Notes under the pieces: generated by a model | Seen by the model: the letters and a program-made list of their open reading frames with translations, nothing else | Told to the model about the DNA's origin: nothing | The model's database searches: none | In this document: positions 23,041-36,104 of the stretch, in pieces | Numbering within the stretch: position 1 is the stretch's first letter | Layout: every line of letters starts with the position of its first letter | NCBI RefSeq assembly: GCF_033807575.1 | Contig: NC_084713.1 | Location: 17,025,389-17,089,388 of the forward strand | Length of the DNA stretch: 64,000 nucleotides | Direction: 5' to 3' | DNA from: Cydia pomonella | Taxonomy: Eukaryota > Arthropoda > Insecta > Lepidoptera > Tortricidae | Position numbers and translations under genes: made by a program

Positions 23041-23939
23041 ATCCAATAAATGTTCCGTGAACAAAGTTTTCTACGGAACACTATAAACACTTATCGGGTA
23101 ACAACATAACCATAGTTTGGACGTAACTTCTATTTTTCTAGAACGAAGTGATATTTATTTTGATGACGTCATTTGGAAGACTGTCCCATATGAAACTTCC
23201 GGCAGCTTGGGTTCAAAATACTGCGACTAGGTAACTCATGAACTGAGAGTTTCACTGGTTGCTGAATCTAAACTTTATCCATATATCTCCCCGCATAACG
23301 TATTCCTATATTGTAGAATTATTTTTCCACCAACTATAATAGAGCAAAGTGAACGAATTAACAGTTTGGAATGATTTACGGTTAGTTTCACTAGACTTAA
23401 AACAACCGAAAGGTAATCACGGTCCATATCCCGGTCGATGTAAGTCTAGTGAACAAAATTAGTTTTCCGGAAAACTTTATTCAATTTCATTAAAATTATC
23501 ACGTTTAGGTATTAAAACTATCAAACTCCCTTATGTTTTATGAAGTTGTGATTGAGTTTCATTGACTGAGTTTCAATTCATAACTAATTAATAGTGTGCT
23601 GGGCGAAAGGATCAATTGATTGCCGTGGCTAACTCATTGTGTTATAATTTATTTAAATTGGTTTTCATTCTAATAAAGTAGTTGTCAACTGGAAATATGA
23701 ATAGGTAAAATTAGTAAAACTCGAGTAGTAGTCTGAAAAAGAAGTAATATGTAACATGCATAACTTGGATATAAATAAACATTTCTCAAGTAATATTTTC
23801 AGGGAAACAAAAGTCCGTTTTGTTACGTAACTAGAATTTTAACTAGATATTCTAACCCAGAAAGAAAACTAGACCCCCTACTCGTCCGGTTTATCCACGA
23901 TATATATTCCCGACACTAAGTCCTTTTAATAAAACCGGC
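23041..23939. other. Gene-free stretch with a small hairpin
   Basis: 'cactagactta' at about 23386 pairs with 'taagtctagtg' near 23442. Nothing else was recognised. Confidence 0.4.
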
Positions 23940-24487
23940 CAAGGGCATGTCGGGCCATGCTCAGAGTAGGGTTCCGTAGTTACTCTTCCGTCACAATAAG
24001 CTAAACTGGAGCTTAAAGTATGGTAGATTGTTAACCAAGGGATGAACTGTGGGTGTACGTCTTTTTACTATGAAGGGGAAACTTTTTGCGATAACTCAAA
24101 AACAGCTAAACTGATCATATCCGCTATAGTTTTCATTTAATGTCTTTCTTAAGTTCTACTTCCAAGATTTTTTCATATTTTTTGGACCTATGGTTTTTTC
24201 TTTCGGAGCAATTATAATTATTTTTGAAAGACTTTTCCAACGATATCCCACACTGTAGGGTTGAAGCAAAAAAAAATGTTCACTCCCACTTTACGTATAG
24301 GGGAGGTACCCTAAAAAAAATTAAATTTTTAGATTGTATTGTACGACTTTGTCGGCTTTATTGATTTATATATCCATGCCAAATTTCAGCTTTCTAGCAC
24401 TAACGACCACGGAGCAAAGCCTCGGACAGACAGACAGACGGACATGGCGAAACTATAAGGGTTCCTAGTTGACTACGGAACCCTAAA
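23940..24487. mobile_element. Non-autonomous element H with 'gggttccgtag' ends
   Basis: It begins 'aaaccggccaagggcatgtc' and 'tagggttccgtagtt', and ends 'tagttgactacggaacccta'. Interior landmarks are 'atagttttcattt', 'atccatgccaaatttcagc', and the 'cagacagacagacgg' microsatellite at 24426-24441. It is a type very common in Lepidoptera from memory. Two halves of another copy lie at 35100-35330 and 36105-36240. Class not determinable here. Confidence 0.65.
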
Positions 24488-25116
24488 AAGAGATGTTTTT
24501 GGAAAAAAAATCGAGATAATTTACGTATTGGTTTTTTTAAATATTTTTTAACGCTTGGGTCAAAAGTTAGAGGCGTACACACTATTTTCGACTTTCAACG
24601 CGAATAATTTAAAAAATATATATTCACATAATATCTGAATGCCTTATTTTTGCCTCGGAGGTTATAAATAGACCGAAATTTATCACAAACATGTCTAGAC
24701 CTAAAGTGAATTCATAATAATAACTCAAACTCAGACTTATTTATAAATAAAGCATTTCGACAAGCCGTCTACATAGATAAGTCGCCGCCGACAATGATTG
24801 ATATAGGTATAGGTGGATTCAATTTGGAAGACGCCTTCTGAATACCGATGTCCCACATTCAATTAAAACGAGTTATGAGCAACATACCAATCATGCCTCG
24901 GTTTGTTGGAACCGAAAGGGGTTTCACTAAGAAAGTTGAGTTTGGGAGTTGTGATTAGTTTGAACGTAACTTGAACAGTATTCAAATTTTAAAATCTCAA
25001 GTTTATCCTTTATTTATATGATACGACTCGCAGTGCGAGAGTAACGAAGCACGAGAGAAAAAAAATCCTTTTATTGATGCAATTTTTATACATAAAAATA
25101 AACATATAAATAAAAA
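24488..25116. other. Gene-free stretch
   Basis: AT-rich; nothing recognised. Confidence 0.4.
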
Positions 25117-25215
25117 ATGAAAGCATCGCAATTCGACGGCAACAGTACATTCCAACAGCTGATAAAACTTCCTAAAATCAATTCTCAGGCACAGCGAAAC
25201 TTACAAAACTTTGAG
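25117..25215 (+). CDS. Candidate first coding exon (33 codons) with strong splice donor
   Basis: ATG at 25117 opens a frame reading MKASQFDGNSTFQQLIKLPK and on to ...LQNFE. It ends at GAG followed by GTAAGT (25216-25221), an ideal 5' splice site. Composition is more balanced than the AT-rich flanks. If not spliced, the frame stops four codons later. No matching downstream exon was found and I do not recognise the peptide, so this may be chance. Confidence 0.25.
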
Positions 25216-25221
25216 GTAAGT

Positions 25222-26759
25222 AAATAAAAATGCTTACAAATGTGTTTTGTTAAATTTAAATGGCGAACATTATGAAATAATTAGTTCAACATTCAATAGG
25301 GACGCCACGTTCTTAATTGTAAAGGTAGTCCTTCAAACTTTCTGATGCAAATTAACTTTCTTGTTAATAAGTCAGAAGAAAATTTTATCAACGTGATGAG
25401 TTGAAATTATCTTTCCAAACCGTCAACAAGTCTAATTTCCGAAATTAATTTGCTGCTTTGAATTTACTTGAGGAGTTTGTTTTTTCTTTCCTCTAGGGAA
25501 AATGTTAAATTATTGAAGCGACACACGGAGGCCAATTCGAAGTTACATAATGATGACAATTATGTAATTTTGTTACCATCCGCCCGTTTTCTCGCTCACG
25601 CTTATACATACATGTACACACGCGCGAATGATAACAAAATGGCATCACTTTTATATCAAATGTAAGTTAAAATTGGCCTCATGAAGACTGCGACACTCAC
25701 GAAAGGAGTTATGAAAAAAATTAATATTTTAATACCTAAAATTGAAAACCCTAACATTTTTTTTTTTTTAGGTTTAAGATTCTTTATTTCTCACTAAGAA
25801 TTTGACAATTCACTTACATGAGAACTTAAAGCTATACAAATACATTTATAAAATTATAAGTAGTAGTATTAATAATTATAAGTAGTAGAGATAAACTCTT
25901 AAACTTTGCGCAAATCCACAGAGCGCTTTGCCCAACATCTAAAGTAATTTTATAGACGCAACACATACACACACGGCAAAAGAGAGTCGTTCTTTAAAAG
26001 TCTGGAAGTTTGACGTTTAGATTAGAATGTTGATTTTTTGCCATATTTTCAGTACACCTGATACGATTGAGAACAAACTAAGGTTTTTAGAATAACTACA
26101 ATAAAAAGCGACTTTTAATTTAGATAGTTGTCTTTTATTTTCTATAGGAGTGTTAGGCAGCTTTTTCCTAGCACATTCAGTGGCAGCTTTTTACGGACCC
26201 GTATTTGAGCCCAATAATAGTTGAAAGAACGGCACTGCAGGATGTTTGGAGATTCTATGTCAACTACCAAATGCTAATTTTGTACGAAGGAAATTGTATG
26301 ATTTTCGACTTAGCCTAGAATTACACACATTTTCTGTAACTTTAGCTATTCTAACCTTCGTTCGAAAAACTACATCATTTTAGCCGCATATCTACCCGAG
26401 TTTTTACGATAATGATGACAGGTATGCTTCGTTTTCGCAATTTCTATTAGCAATATTTGTAATGGGAAACTTCGAGGTAATTTTAAGTGTTTCGAAATCA
26501 GGCATGTAGATATACACACACACATGCAGATGTACACATTTTCTTGCTATTTAGAAATGACCAATTTTCAGTGATTTCTTCTCTTTTCCGGTGTAAAGTC
26601 GATCAGCGTAAAACCAGAATTATTTATATTGCAATACATAATATAATAATAAGACTTTTTATCGAGGTAAAAAAGCCGTAGTCATCTTGCTTAGACACAA
26701 AATTACAGCGGCTTGAAATTTACAGTTTTTATTCGGTACAGGCCTTATATTTTGTTTCG
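25222..26759. other. Gene-free stretch
   Basis: Includes T-rich and A-rich runs and 'acacacacatgcagatgtacac' type low complexity near 26515. No gene supported. Confidence 0.4.
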
Positions 26760-27552
26760 CATTTTGCCACGGTTCATAGGAGCCTGAGGTCCGCTTGACA
26801 ACTAATCTCTAAAATTGGCGTAGACACTAGTTTTTACGAAAGCGTCTGCCATCTGACCTTCCAACCCAGAGGGTAAACTAGGCCTTATTGGGATTAATCC
26901 GGTTTCCTCACGATGTTTTCCTTCACCAAAAGTGACTAGTAAATATCAAATGATATTTCGTACAAGCGGTGGTGGCCGAGTGGATATGACGTCCGACTTT
27001 CAATCCGGTCGTGGTCGGTTTCAGTCGTGGGTTCAAATCCTGGCTCGTACCAATGAGTTTTTCGGACTAAATGGGCCCCTGAAACTGCCGTCGTAAAGAC
27101 GACCAGGAGCAACACCGGTGTGAGCGGCTCAGGGGTGTCGAGAGGTGTGCGCCGCTTTCTACCCAGTGGCTGATAACAGCCACTGTGCCAACTCGCGTCT
27201 TATGCATCTTTCACTTCCACCCCCGGAGCATATAGCTCTAACGATTCCCCTCTGGACGGCCAATGAAAGCAAGCCAGAGCTGAGAGTCCTGCGGGTCCCC
27301 TTGGGGTCCACTCCGACCGACAAAGACACGCCGGAGACGGAGACCCTGACCGACTCTCGGGAACACTCGGGTCCGTGGGGTCGTTACTCCCCAACAGCTC
27401 GCCACAAGCTGCCCTGCGGGCTTATTATTATTATTATTATTATTTCGTACATAAGTTCCGAAAAACTAATTGGTACAAGCCAGGGTTTGAATATGAACCC
27501 GCGACCTTTGGATTGAAAGTCGCACACTCTTACCGCTAGGCCACCAGCGCTT
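26760..27552 (-). mobile_element. SINE family B (minus) split by a SINE C insertion
   Basis: The left part (26760-26954) is the complement of the 3' half of 18300-18602. The right part (27451-27552) is the complement of its tRNA-like head ('ccgctaggccaccagcgc'). The two parts abut if 26964-27441 and one duplication are removed. Confidence 0.8.
26964..27441 (+). mobile_element. SINE family C inserted in SINE B, 9-bp target duplication
   Basis: atttcgtac occurs at 26955-26963 and 27442-27450. The head is 'gcggtggtggccgagtggat' and the B box 'gggttcaaatcc', resembling SINE B. The long body from about 27070 ('gggcccctgaaactgccgtc') is GC-richer and unrelated. It ends in a TTA microsatellite (27422-27441). 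ORFs called here on both strands are by-products of the GC-rich body. Confidence 0.8.
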
Positions 27553-28059
27553 GACTGATTTGCCATCTTATCCAAAAAAATATAAGAAACCGCAATTTAT
27601 TTATGTTTTATCTCATACATCAAGTGTTTGTCATTTTTTTGTGGCTTCCAGTAAGGCAGGTAGGTAGTCCATGGTTTAAATCCCAACTACGTTACAGCTG
27701 TCATTTCAGTACAGTTTGTGAATTCCCTATAATCCATGGTAATATAAGCCATGGTGCCAACCGCCGTAAAATCTTTAAGGACTGAATTCATTATGTTACT
27801 CCATAATGTACAACAAAACATGTAATATACGTAGGTAACGAAATCCAGAATGATTGTAGTTACCCTTTTTACAGGCATAGTACGATTTATAAACCACAAA
27901 AGAACAAACAGAATTTCAAATTTGGTCGAAATGCCAAGCTTTTAGCTTAGGGTAGGTTTTAAGGTTGTATTTTAGGTATTCAATATTTATATATATTTGT
28001 ATTTTAGGACATATGAGTTTTGTAATTTTGACAGTTGTTAAAATTTTAGGTCTAAATTA
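27553..28059. other. Gene-free stretch
   Basis: Opposed short frames around 27603-27899 overlap and have no domain. Confidence 0.4.
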
Positions 28060-28418
28060 GGGGGCTCCAGCAAGCTCGGTTCTCCATACAAACGTAGTTA
28101 CGCACTCATTTTAAAACGACCAGCCAGATTGCTCTGAAACTTTATACTGATAATAGGATAAGGTAGATCTTTTGTAATTAGTATATGTCGCTTCAGGTAC
28201 CATAGTTTAAAAAAAGCAAATTTAAATTTTTCATACAAAATTTGTTTTTGCTCTATTTTGTATATTTTATAAAGTAAAGCTATATAAACTGATCACAGGA
28301 CTAGATACATCTTATGACATTGTATGTGCAATTACAATCCAACATGTAGTTTTAAAATGAGAACGAAACTCCGTTTGTATGGGAGGGTGAAATTCGGCCG
28401 AGCTTGCCGGGGACTCTT
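28060..28418. mobile_element. ~359-bp foldback element
   Basis: The left arm contains 'cagcaagctcggtt', 'tacaaacg', 'actcattttaaaac'. The right arm contains their complements in reverse order ('gttttaaaatgaga', 'cgtttgta', 'ccgagcttgccgg'). Arms of about 60 bases are imperfect. No ORF. Confidence 0.7.
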
Positions 28419-31400
28419 AAATTGAACTTTTGGAAAATGTGCCTTGTCTTTAAACGATTCATCAAAACTGAATCAATTGGAATATATTCGGATTTTTTGG
28501 GAAAACCTTGTAGATTGGTGCTGCCTGGAAAAGGGTTAATATATTAATTTTAACACGATACGGGCAATTAAATAATTATAATCTCTTACCTTCTCCCTAT
28601 TTGCAGTCAAACGTAGGTACCTAACTGAATATTATACTCCAGCCTTCTCAGCTTATTGCTTTTGTGACTAAAATTGAGCACTGTCAAAAGTTACAAAATT
28701 GAATAGTCCACAATCAACCTCTCGAACCTCAGAGAGTGAAATCCGAGATTATTCCACATAATTATGCTGTGGAATCTTGGAATAAGTGCCTACTTGAGTT
28801 TCCCATTTTGGTCACATCGTTCTCTAAAACCACAACCATTTCTGCTAACTCTTGATCTTTGCTCGTACTTACTTTAAGAAGCTACATATTTTTTAATGTC
28901 AGCGGTAAAATCTGTAGTTACTAAAAATATTTCGTAATCGAGAAAACATCTAATAATCTTAGTAATAATGACAAAGATTAATAAAGCAACGTAAGTGGCA
29001 GAACATTTTAAATCACAGAGATAATCCGAAATTTTTCACACTTTGATATTTCACATTTAGATAAAATTCTCATCTTATTTGATAATACCTTGAGTATTGT
29101 CATAACGCATCTCACGTGCATTAATAAGTGCAAACGAGACGCCTAAGGAATTCTCATTAGGCATCTCATTTGCACTTAACTCCTGATTGCATTTCGCAAG
29201 GTCGTATCAAAACACACATTCACATATGAAAACTTATCAATTTTTAAAAACAGAATAGGTCTCCCGTATCCGAAATTGAATCACGCATATGACGTCACAA
29301 CCGCCCGATAAGAGCGCTTCTCGGTCATTGCATCCGTAAACTGAGGATCAGGATCTGAAGTTGCTTACTTCCGCCACTTAACCTCCTAACGTCTATACTG
29401 TCAATAACTACGTAACCCGGCGAGAGTGTGGTGGGAAGTTGTTACATGTAGTACCTGTACAGACTGTAAATGTTATGCCTTATAATTGTACAGCAGCACT
29501 GTATTTTAAATTATACTTGCGTTATTTACCTTTATCGATAAGATTGCCTGTTGTTTACCTCTAATTACTGTATTAATTCATTGTAGGTATTATTTTCTGT
29601 ATTGAGGCGTGAAATAAAGAGTATATTATATACCGCAGTTAGACTTCTAATTTAAAAGAAGAAATTTCTAATTTAAAGAAACCTGATGTTGCCAGGTTAA
29701 AAAGCCTCCTACTTCCTTGAATTTCCTCCTTACATGTGTCATACATTCGCCGTCTAAATAATCACACCTTTTTCACAAATCGAATTTAAGTAACACTAGC
29801 TTTTAGCGCAAATTGCACTATCTGATTGATATTGTTGTCCATAAACGTACGTACTTTAAGTACGTTTATTTTTATGTTTACACGTGATAAATTTGCGATA
29901 TTCGTATCCTCGTATTTCTGTTGGTTATATAACAGTAATAAGTACGATATTTTCTTAAACAATCCACATCTTTAAAAAATGTGGATCTGCGATAAATGGA
30001 ATCCAGTCTGAAAAGTTTATTTTACATAGGTACACTCCCTAATCAAAAAACAACAATCTATCACAGAAGGATCATTATACTACTTTTCAAAGAAACACAA
30101 AACTAACGAGAATTTGACGTCTTGCTAGTTTACGAAGCCTTACAACATCAGTCAGCATCAAAAGAAGCGTTCTCTGATAGCTTAACGAAAAGAGATATAT
30201 GGAACAATTAAACTGTGCACATACATTTGATCGCAAACTGTCGGGATATATCTCGATTTGTAAAAGTAAACAAGTGTGGGTGATACTTTTGGCCTGTTAT
30301 TTCATACGATACTTGATGCTGATTGTACAATAGTGAGTAATGTAAAAAACGCATGGAAAGTTTAAAAAAAAAATTGTTTTAATATGTATATCATTTCAAC
30401 TATTTTCCGTTCCGTCAGATAAACTTCAAATAAGTGTTCATATTTTAAAAAGTTTTTTTGCAATGACTTACACACACACTCACACTCGTTTATTGGTAAA
30501 ATATAAGAATTTTACATATCAGCAATTAAAATACTCAGTATATTAATTTTAAATAATTAAAATACTTATAGGCACTTATTATTGAACTATGTAATTTGTT
30601 TAAAAAAAAAATCAACCCATTTATCGACCACTTATTATTAGCCGATTAGACTGAAATTTTGCATAGGTACTAATAAAATATAAATATTATCAATCGGCGA
30701 GAATCCAAAATTATGATACTATCAACTGGTACACTGAAAGGTACTAAGGTATCAACAGACTGAAAGGTAGCCATAATTATAAAGAGTTCAAGAAACAATG
30801 TTTTATAGAAAAAAAACGAGTTCACAAAACAGTTTGAAATGCCATTTAATTATTTACAACTATACTGCATCTCATCACAATTATAATTAGCTTCAAGACT
30901 TTCTTTTGTCGTTGAAAAGTTCCGTCATGAGTTCCGTCAAGATCATCATCCGTTCCGCTTCATTAAATGTCGCTTTTTTAAATGTAAATGCTTGATTTTT
31001 GTTATAAGAATCACTATATTAAGATTTGAGGAGTTCCCTCAATTCCTCATGGCTCCCATGATCAGAACTAAGTTTGAACAAATATGGGACCAATCTGTTT
31101 GTATACCTATACTTTCAAAAAAAAATCTGAAGCGGTTGAGAAATGACGGAATTATGAAGTAACAAACGTTAAAAAAACATACAATCGATAAGAAGTAGAC
31201 TGTGACCACGCTTTTCACAAACTATGCATGATGCAATGACATAGTGTAAAAATGTTGCCATAAACATAGTTTGTGTAATAACTGTCTAAAGTAAGAAATA
31301 GAATAAAAGCTTATCAGAAAGACTTTATTAGTCTGACTACGCTTCTTCCAAGTCGTACCCTTGAAGTTGTATACCTGAATGTACATATGTTTGCACTTCC

Positions 31401-31472
31401 TAATGGGTAGATCGAACATCTAGCACTAACGATACAGGATATCTACTGTTGCAAAGGTTTCTGCCGCTTGCA
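28419..31472. other. Gene-free stretch with minor repeats
   Basis: A hairpin ataaacgtac/gtacgtttat lies at 29843-29875. A block at 29533-29640 ('cgataagattgcctgttg', then 'aaataaagagtat') looks like a worn LINE 3' tail of the kind at 56075-56176. No gene was recognised. Confidence 0.4.
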
Positions 31473-31648
31473 ATTACATATGTAGTGCATAATTGTTTCC
31501 ATCGTATTTTCTCGGAAGCGTTCGCATTTGTCATGCTAGTTCAGTCAATGTCAGTACTTTTTGTACCGAGACTGACTGAAATAGCAAGACACGTTCATAA
31601 GTTTCCGTGCTAATACGATCCGATAATTATGCACTACATTTGTAACCA
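31473..31648. mobile_element. ~176-bp foldback MITE
   Basis: 'tgtagtgcataattg' with 'atcgtatt' on the left pairs with 'aatacgat' and 'ataattatgcactaca' on the right. Inner 'agtcaatgtcagtact' partly pairs with 'gagactgactg'. Structure only; no coding. Confidence 0.75.
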
Positions 31649-33623
31649 ATTATTACTAAAAATTTTCACTTTATGTACAGGGTCTCTAGCGGTGGATTTC
31701 CGATTTCAAAATTAGTTAAAAAACTACAATTTATATATTTCAGTTTATTTATAGATTTTTATGAATATAAATGAATGTAGGTATGTTATATAAATTTGAG
31801 TAGCAAGTTGCTCAACATTGCATTGAAAAGCAGTGATTCTCTATCAAACAGTTGTAACTAAATAGGTCAAAAACATTTCGAAAACTGGCATTTTTTTCTG
31901 TGGCACTTACAAAAGTTAACAATTTGGATATATATTTTTCTAAGGCTTGTAACATACAACTTAAAAAAATAAAAGATATTAACTTGGCTATAAGGATAAA
32001 GTAAGAAAATTAGGTATTAAAGTCGGATCCATGTTGGGTTCCATCAAGTTTTAAATCGTATTATTAATTAGCATAATACTATGGCCACACTATGCTTCTC
32101 GCTCTGCTCCTCGCGCTACCGCGATGTTGCCCTCTCTAGCCACACTGTTCTACTCTCGTGATTCATCGCGACGCTCCATACTTCATATTACCGGTCCTTT
32201 AACTCGCGCCAAAAAACCGACAAAATAGGGAGCGGTGGGTATGACGAGGACCGACGAGTAACCTCCTGGGCACACTACGTCTCTGCCTGCTTCCCCCGCT
32301 ACTTCCCATGCCACTCGTCGAGTATGTGGACGGGGTATAACGACTTGTGACATAATAACTTCACTTTTCATTTATTTTTCAAGCATATCGGTGTAAATCA
32401 TAATATTTAAACCCTAATATATATATTTACCGAGAGCTATAGAGTTATAATGATTTTACTCGCTTTTGTATGTCATACAAATAAGTCATAGATTTTAGTT
32501 CGCAGTTCTAAATAACCGAACCTAACCAATATTTTTGGCAGCAGTTCCTTTCTGATAGGGATCGTAGTTCTAACACAACCCAACCTGTGTGTTTTCTGAC
32601 AGCAGTGCGTTTTTCTGGAGTATAGCAGTTCCAACCTAACTTAACCTTATGTCAATACTGGAAATAGTGTGTTTCTGTGGGGGTCAGCATTCAAAACTAT
32701 CTTAACTATTAAGGACGATTTACTGTAATACAAAGTAATAGAGGATCAACAAACTGGAACTTTTATTAAGAGTGAAAATTCAATTCTTTATTTCCCGTCT
32801 TCCCGCTTCCTTTTTTCTGATTGGACGCTGTTCCCACTCCGAACTTGATTGATTGACTTTTTCACAAAGAACCTAAAACAAATTCGATTTATTTCAACGC
32901 TAGAAAAATAAACTGTGGCTGTTATGAAAAAATGCCTTCGGTTTCTCATTATTAAATAATTGACCGTCCATTTTTATTTGATTAAATTATTCAAAAGAAA
33001 ATTCAATACCTATATATCTTTTCGGTTACTGATGAAAAAGAAATGAATATTCAACAATTTTTTATTTGCCTTTCTCTTGATAGATCTGTGTCAGCCAATC
33101 TTCGTTATTTTTAAAGAACCAGATTTTAATTTATTAGCTAGTTCGCAAAAATTATATTGGGATGCCTTAAAATGTGTAAAGCGAGATGCATAGGCAAATA
33201 ATGATAATCAAATTGATATCAATTTATAAACCCATCGCAGTCGAACGCGAAAACACAGTCAGTGTGACGAACACCTTTACGTCGGGAGCCGCCCGGGACT
33301 GGTTTCAGTAGGTTAATAAAATATAAAAATTGAAGTTGAGGAGTATTTGTCTTAAGATTTATTTAAGTTAAGATACTTCTTGGTTCAACACATGTCAATT
33401 TTTTTTCTTGATTCACGCAGAATAGGTAAAAATAGTATTTTATACAATCGTGATATAATAGAGCTTGCTGAGTTGCCTAAGTAAGGTACGAGATTGAAAA
33501 GCTTGATTATATCACCATTGTATACAATACTTTTTCTCTAAACGAATACGTCTTTGACTATAAAACCTAAATAATTAATGAAAATTGCTATGTATTTCAG
33601 TACACAAAAATTTAGTACAAATA
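31649..33623. other. Gene-free stretch
   Basis: Holds a three-fold, loosely spaced repeat of 'cagttc(t/c)aa..cctaac' with 'cagcagtgcgtt' at 32505-32690. A GC-richer patch at 32090-32350 has only a short minus-strand frame without domains. Confidence 0.4.
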
Positions 33624-34319
33624 ACTGAATTTCGTACCCAGCTCAAGTGGCTCCCTATTCCTCGCCGTAGCTCTCATATTCTTGTACTTCTTTATAATAT
33701 TATTTTCAACCCCACTACCCCTATATCTTGAAGAGCGTATTAACTATCTTTCCTCGGTCCGCTGTGCAGAGAAACATCTCCTTGTTCCACCACCTTCATC
33801 ATCTAAATTTTATAGCACCTCTTTTACTTTTCGTGCTGTTCGGCTGTGGAATACTTTGCCATTAGACATTAGATGTGCTAAATCCCGACCCGTTTTCAAA
33901 AATCTTTGGAAACTCATTACCTTTCTGCTGTTTTAACTTGTCTTTATTTATGATTGTATGATATATGTATGTATGTATGTAAAAATGTATTTATTTTATT
34001 TGTATGTATGTATGTTGCAGGCGTCTATAGGCTACGGTGACTGCTTACCATCAGGCGGGCCGTAGGCTTGTTTGCCACCGACGTGGTATAAAAAAAAATG
34101 TATTATATTGTTTGTGTCTTCATTTTGTTGAATTATATGTATATCGGCACTACCCGTTCAATCTTGTAAGTTCATAGTTTCCTGCTACCCAAAGTTTGTC
34201 TGGAAGAGATCGCTTCATAGCGATAAGACCGCCTGTTGTTACCTAACTTTTAAGTGTTTTTTTTTTGTTCATTTCCTGTCTATTTTTAACGGTATGGTGC
34301 ACAATAAAGAATATTTACT
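33624..34319 (+). mobile_element. 5'-truncated copy of the CR1/L2-like LINE
   Basis: Frame TEFRTQLKWLPIPRRSHIL from 33624 and FYSTSFTFRAVRLWNTLP to the stop at 33934-33936 match residues about 870-974 of the ORF2 at 52921-55845. The 3' UTR repeats the hairpin (34209-34224) and ends 'gcacaataaagaatatttac'. tacaaata at 33616-33623 and 34320-34327 is a likely 8-bp target duplication. A repeat D copy (34013-34097) lies inside the UTR. Confidence 0.85.
34013..34097 (+). repeat. Repeat family D inside a LINE 3' UTR
   Basis: 'gttgcaggcgtctat', 'gcttaccatcaggcgggccg', 'caccgacgtggtataaaaaa'. Absent from the same point of the LINE at 55850-56210, so it inserted later. Confidence 0.7.
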
Positions 34320-34327
34320 TACAAATA

Positions 34328-35099
34328 TATTAACGCGCAACTCCGCGAGATCCCGCGTTCCGTGTCCCACACCCCGTGTCCCGCACCCCGCGCCTGTTAG
34401 TCTTTTCTATAGGAGCGCGGCGGTACGGGATTGGTAATTATTTTATTTTATAGTAGACTACAGCGTATCGAAATAAATCTTATAATTAAGTTGGGAGCCC
34501 ATACATGAAAAGTACGCAATTATAGTTTGGTATACAAAATCTTAATTCAACAATTACAGTCGGCGAGTAGAAAAAAATCCATTTATAAATGTCCTTACAG
34601 ATATAAGTCGGTATATGTAGGTACACAATAATAATGAAATGCAGGCAGTCTCAAACTGACTAGTTAGCATTTTAAAAACATTACACTTCGTTCTACCAAA
34701 GTTAGAATTACTTCGTTCGATTGCAATTGCCATTTCGTTCCATAAATAACCTTTTAATCAATTTCCTTCACCCAATATAAAAGTTTCTGCGTGAACGACT
34801 ACGCACGTTCGGACTTAACTATCAAAGTAGAAGTTGTGACGTGAGATGGAGGCATTCGATACTAAACCAGAAGGTAATCTAGCGAGGTCCAGTGGCAAAC
34901 AAACGCAATTTCTGCAAACGTATATACATTCTGTCCAATGACAAAAAGGCATAGGTCAGCGCTTATGAAGAAATAACTTATTGAATAGTGTCTAATTGAT
35001 TCGAATTTTGAAAGGAGATCATAGTTTTTGGGCCCACTTGGTATTATCGCGTTTAAAAGTTCGCAGCGCTTTGTACATATTTTTATTAGTATCAAAGAC
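34328..35099. other. Gene-free stretch
   Basis: A GC-rich patch at 34345-34432 repeats 'cccgtgtcccgcaccccg' loosely. The frame at 34862-35095 has no domain. Confidence 0.4.
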
Positions 35100-35330
35100 T
35101 TTTTACATTAACTCAAAAATGGCTAGACAGATCATATTCGCTATAGTTTTCATTGACAGTATTTATTAAGCTATTGTATTACAATTTTTTTCATATTTTT
35201 TGGATCCATGTTTCAAAAATTAAAAGGGGTGACGCACATTGTTCTTTTTTCTTTCGGGGTAATTATTTCCGAAAATATTCATTTCGTTAAAATGGTTGTT
35301 GGAGACCCTGATTCGTTTTGAAACGTCATG
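35100..35330 (+). mobile_element. Left half of an element H copy
   Basis: 'aactcaaaaatggctagaca', 'tatagttttcatt', 'ttttttcatattttttgga', 'tttctttcgg' parallel 24088-24215. The right half resumes near 36105. Confidence 0.65.
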
Positions 35331-35451
35331 CTCCTCGGCAGAACCACCTCTTCTTTAATAAACATAGCAAAAAATATGTACATTATATGCATTATATTAC
35401 CATTAAAAATGGTACCGTGCGCGTTGGTACCGTAAAGGGACCGTGCGCGTT

Positions 35452-35592
35452 AGGGTCTGCCATCTTGTGGCCTGAATCGGAACCATAAACATGTACATTT
35501 ACACGTCACGTGTTTTCTTGTGCATAGTAGGTTCTGCCATTTTGTGGGCTACATCGGAACAATAAACATCACATTTACGCCTCGCGCCAAAA
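35452..35592. repeat. Two-copy ~75-bp direct repeat
   Basis: 'ggtctgccatcttgtgg' ... 'atcggaaccataaacat' (35453-35497) is repeated as 'ggttctgccattttgtggg' ... 'atcggaacaataaacat' (35530-35570). Found within the insert between the halves of element H. Confidence 0.65.
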
Positions 35593-35699
35593 ATCTGACG
35601 GCTCCTGTGCTGCCTCCGCAAAGATTTAATTTAAAAAACTTTAAGTATTTGTGAACAAATGCTTAAGGCAAAATATACGCATCTTTTGACCTAACTGGA

Positions 35700-36010
35700 T
35701 CACAAATACTCACTTATGGAGAATAACCGGACAACACCCTTACAGACGGAGATCCGAACGCGCAAATGGCATTGGATTGGGCATGTCCTCAGGAAGCCTG
35801 ATACCATCCTATCCAAAGTGGCCTTGATCTGGAATATGTCCAGAAAACCGAAACATGGACGCTCTAAACATACTTGGCGCCGTTCCGTGGAGCAAGAGTT
35901 GGGTGTATTGGGGATGGGGTGGGAGGTGGTTACCCAAGCAGCCTAGGATCGGAGTCAGTGGAAGAAAATGGTTCGTACCCCAGCAGCAGCGGGGGTAACA
36001 GGATGCAAAG
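35700..36010 (+). pseudogene. RTE-type LINE C-terminal fragment
   Basis: The frame 35716-35946 reads TRKWHWIGHVLRKPDTILSK, then PKHGRSKHTWRRSVEQELG. This is the C-terminal tail typical of endonuclease-RT proteins of RTE-like LINEs ('RRWRWIGHVLRK...GRPK.TWRR'). After a stop it continues in frame as DRSQWKKMV to about 35980. RT and endonuclease are absent. It lies between the two halves of element H. Confidence 0.75.
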
Positions 36011-36104
36011 AAGAAAAAAGAATACCTAGTTGAAAGAATCCCTACACCATTGGGTTAAAGCGAAATAAATTTTACAAAAATAATATTTAGTATTAAGTAC
36101 CCTA

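Noticed and set aside
27145..27575. Opposed ORFs of 60-123 codons in GC-rich DNA
   Set aside because: They lie in the body of SINE C, which explains the composition and lack of stops.
32183..32371. 62-codon minus-strand frame
   Set aside because: Short, no domain, in a GC-richer patch of low complexity.
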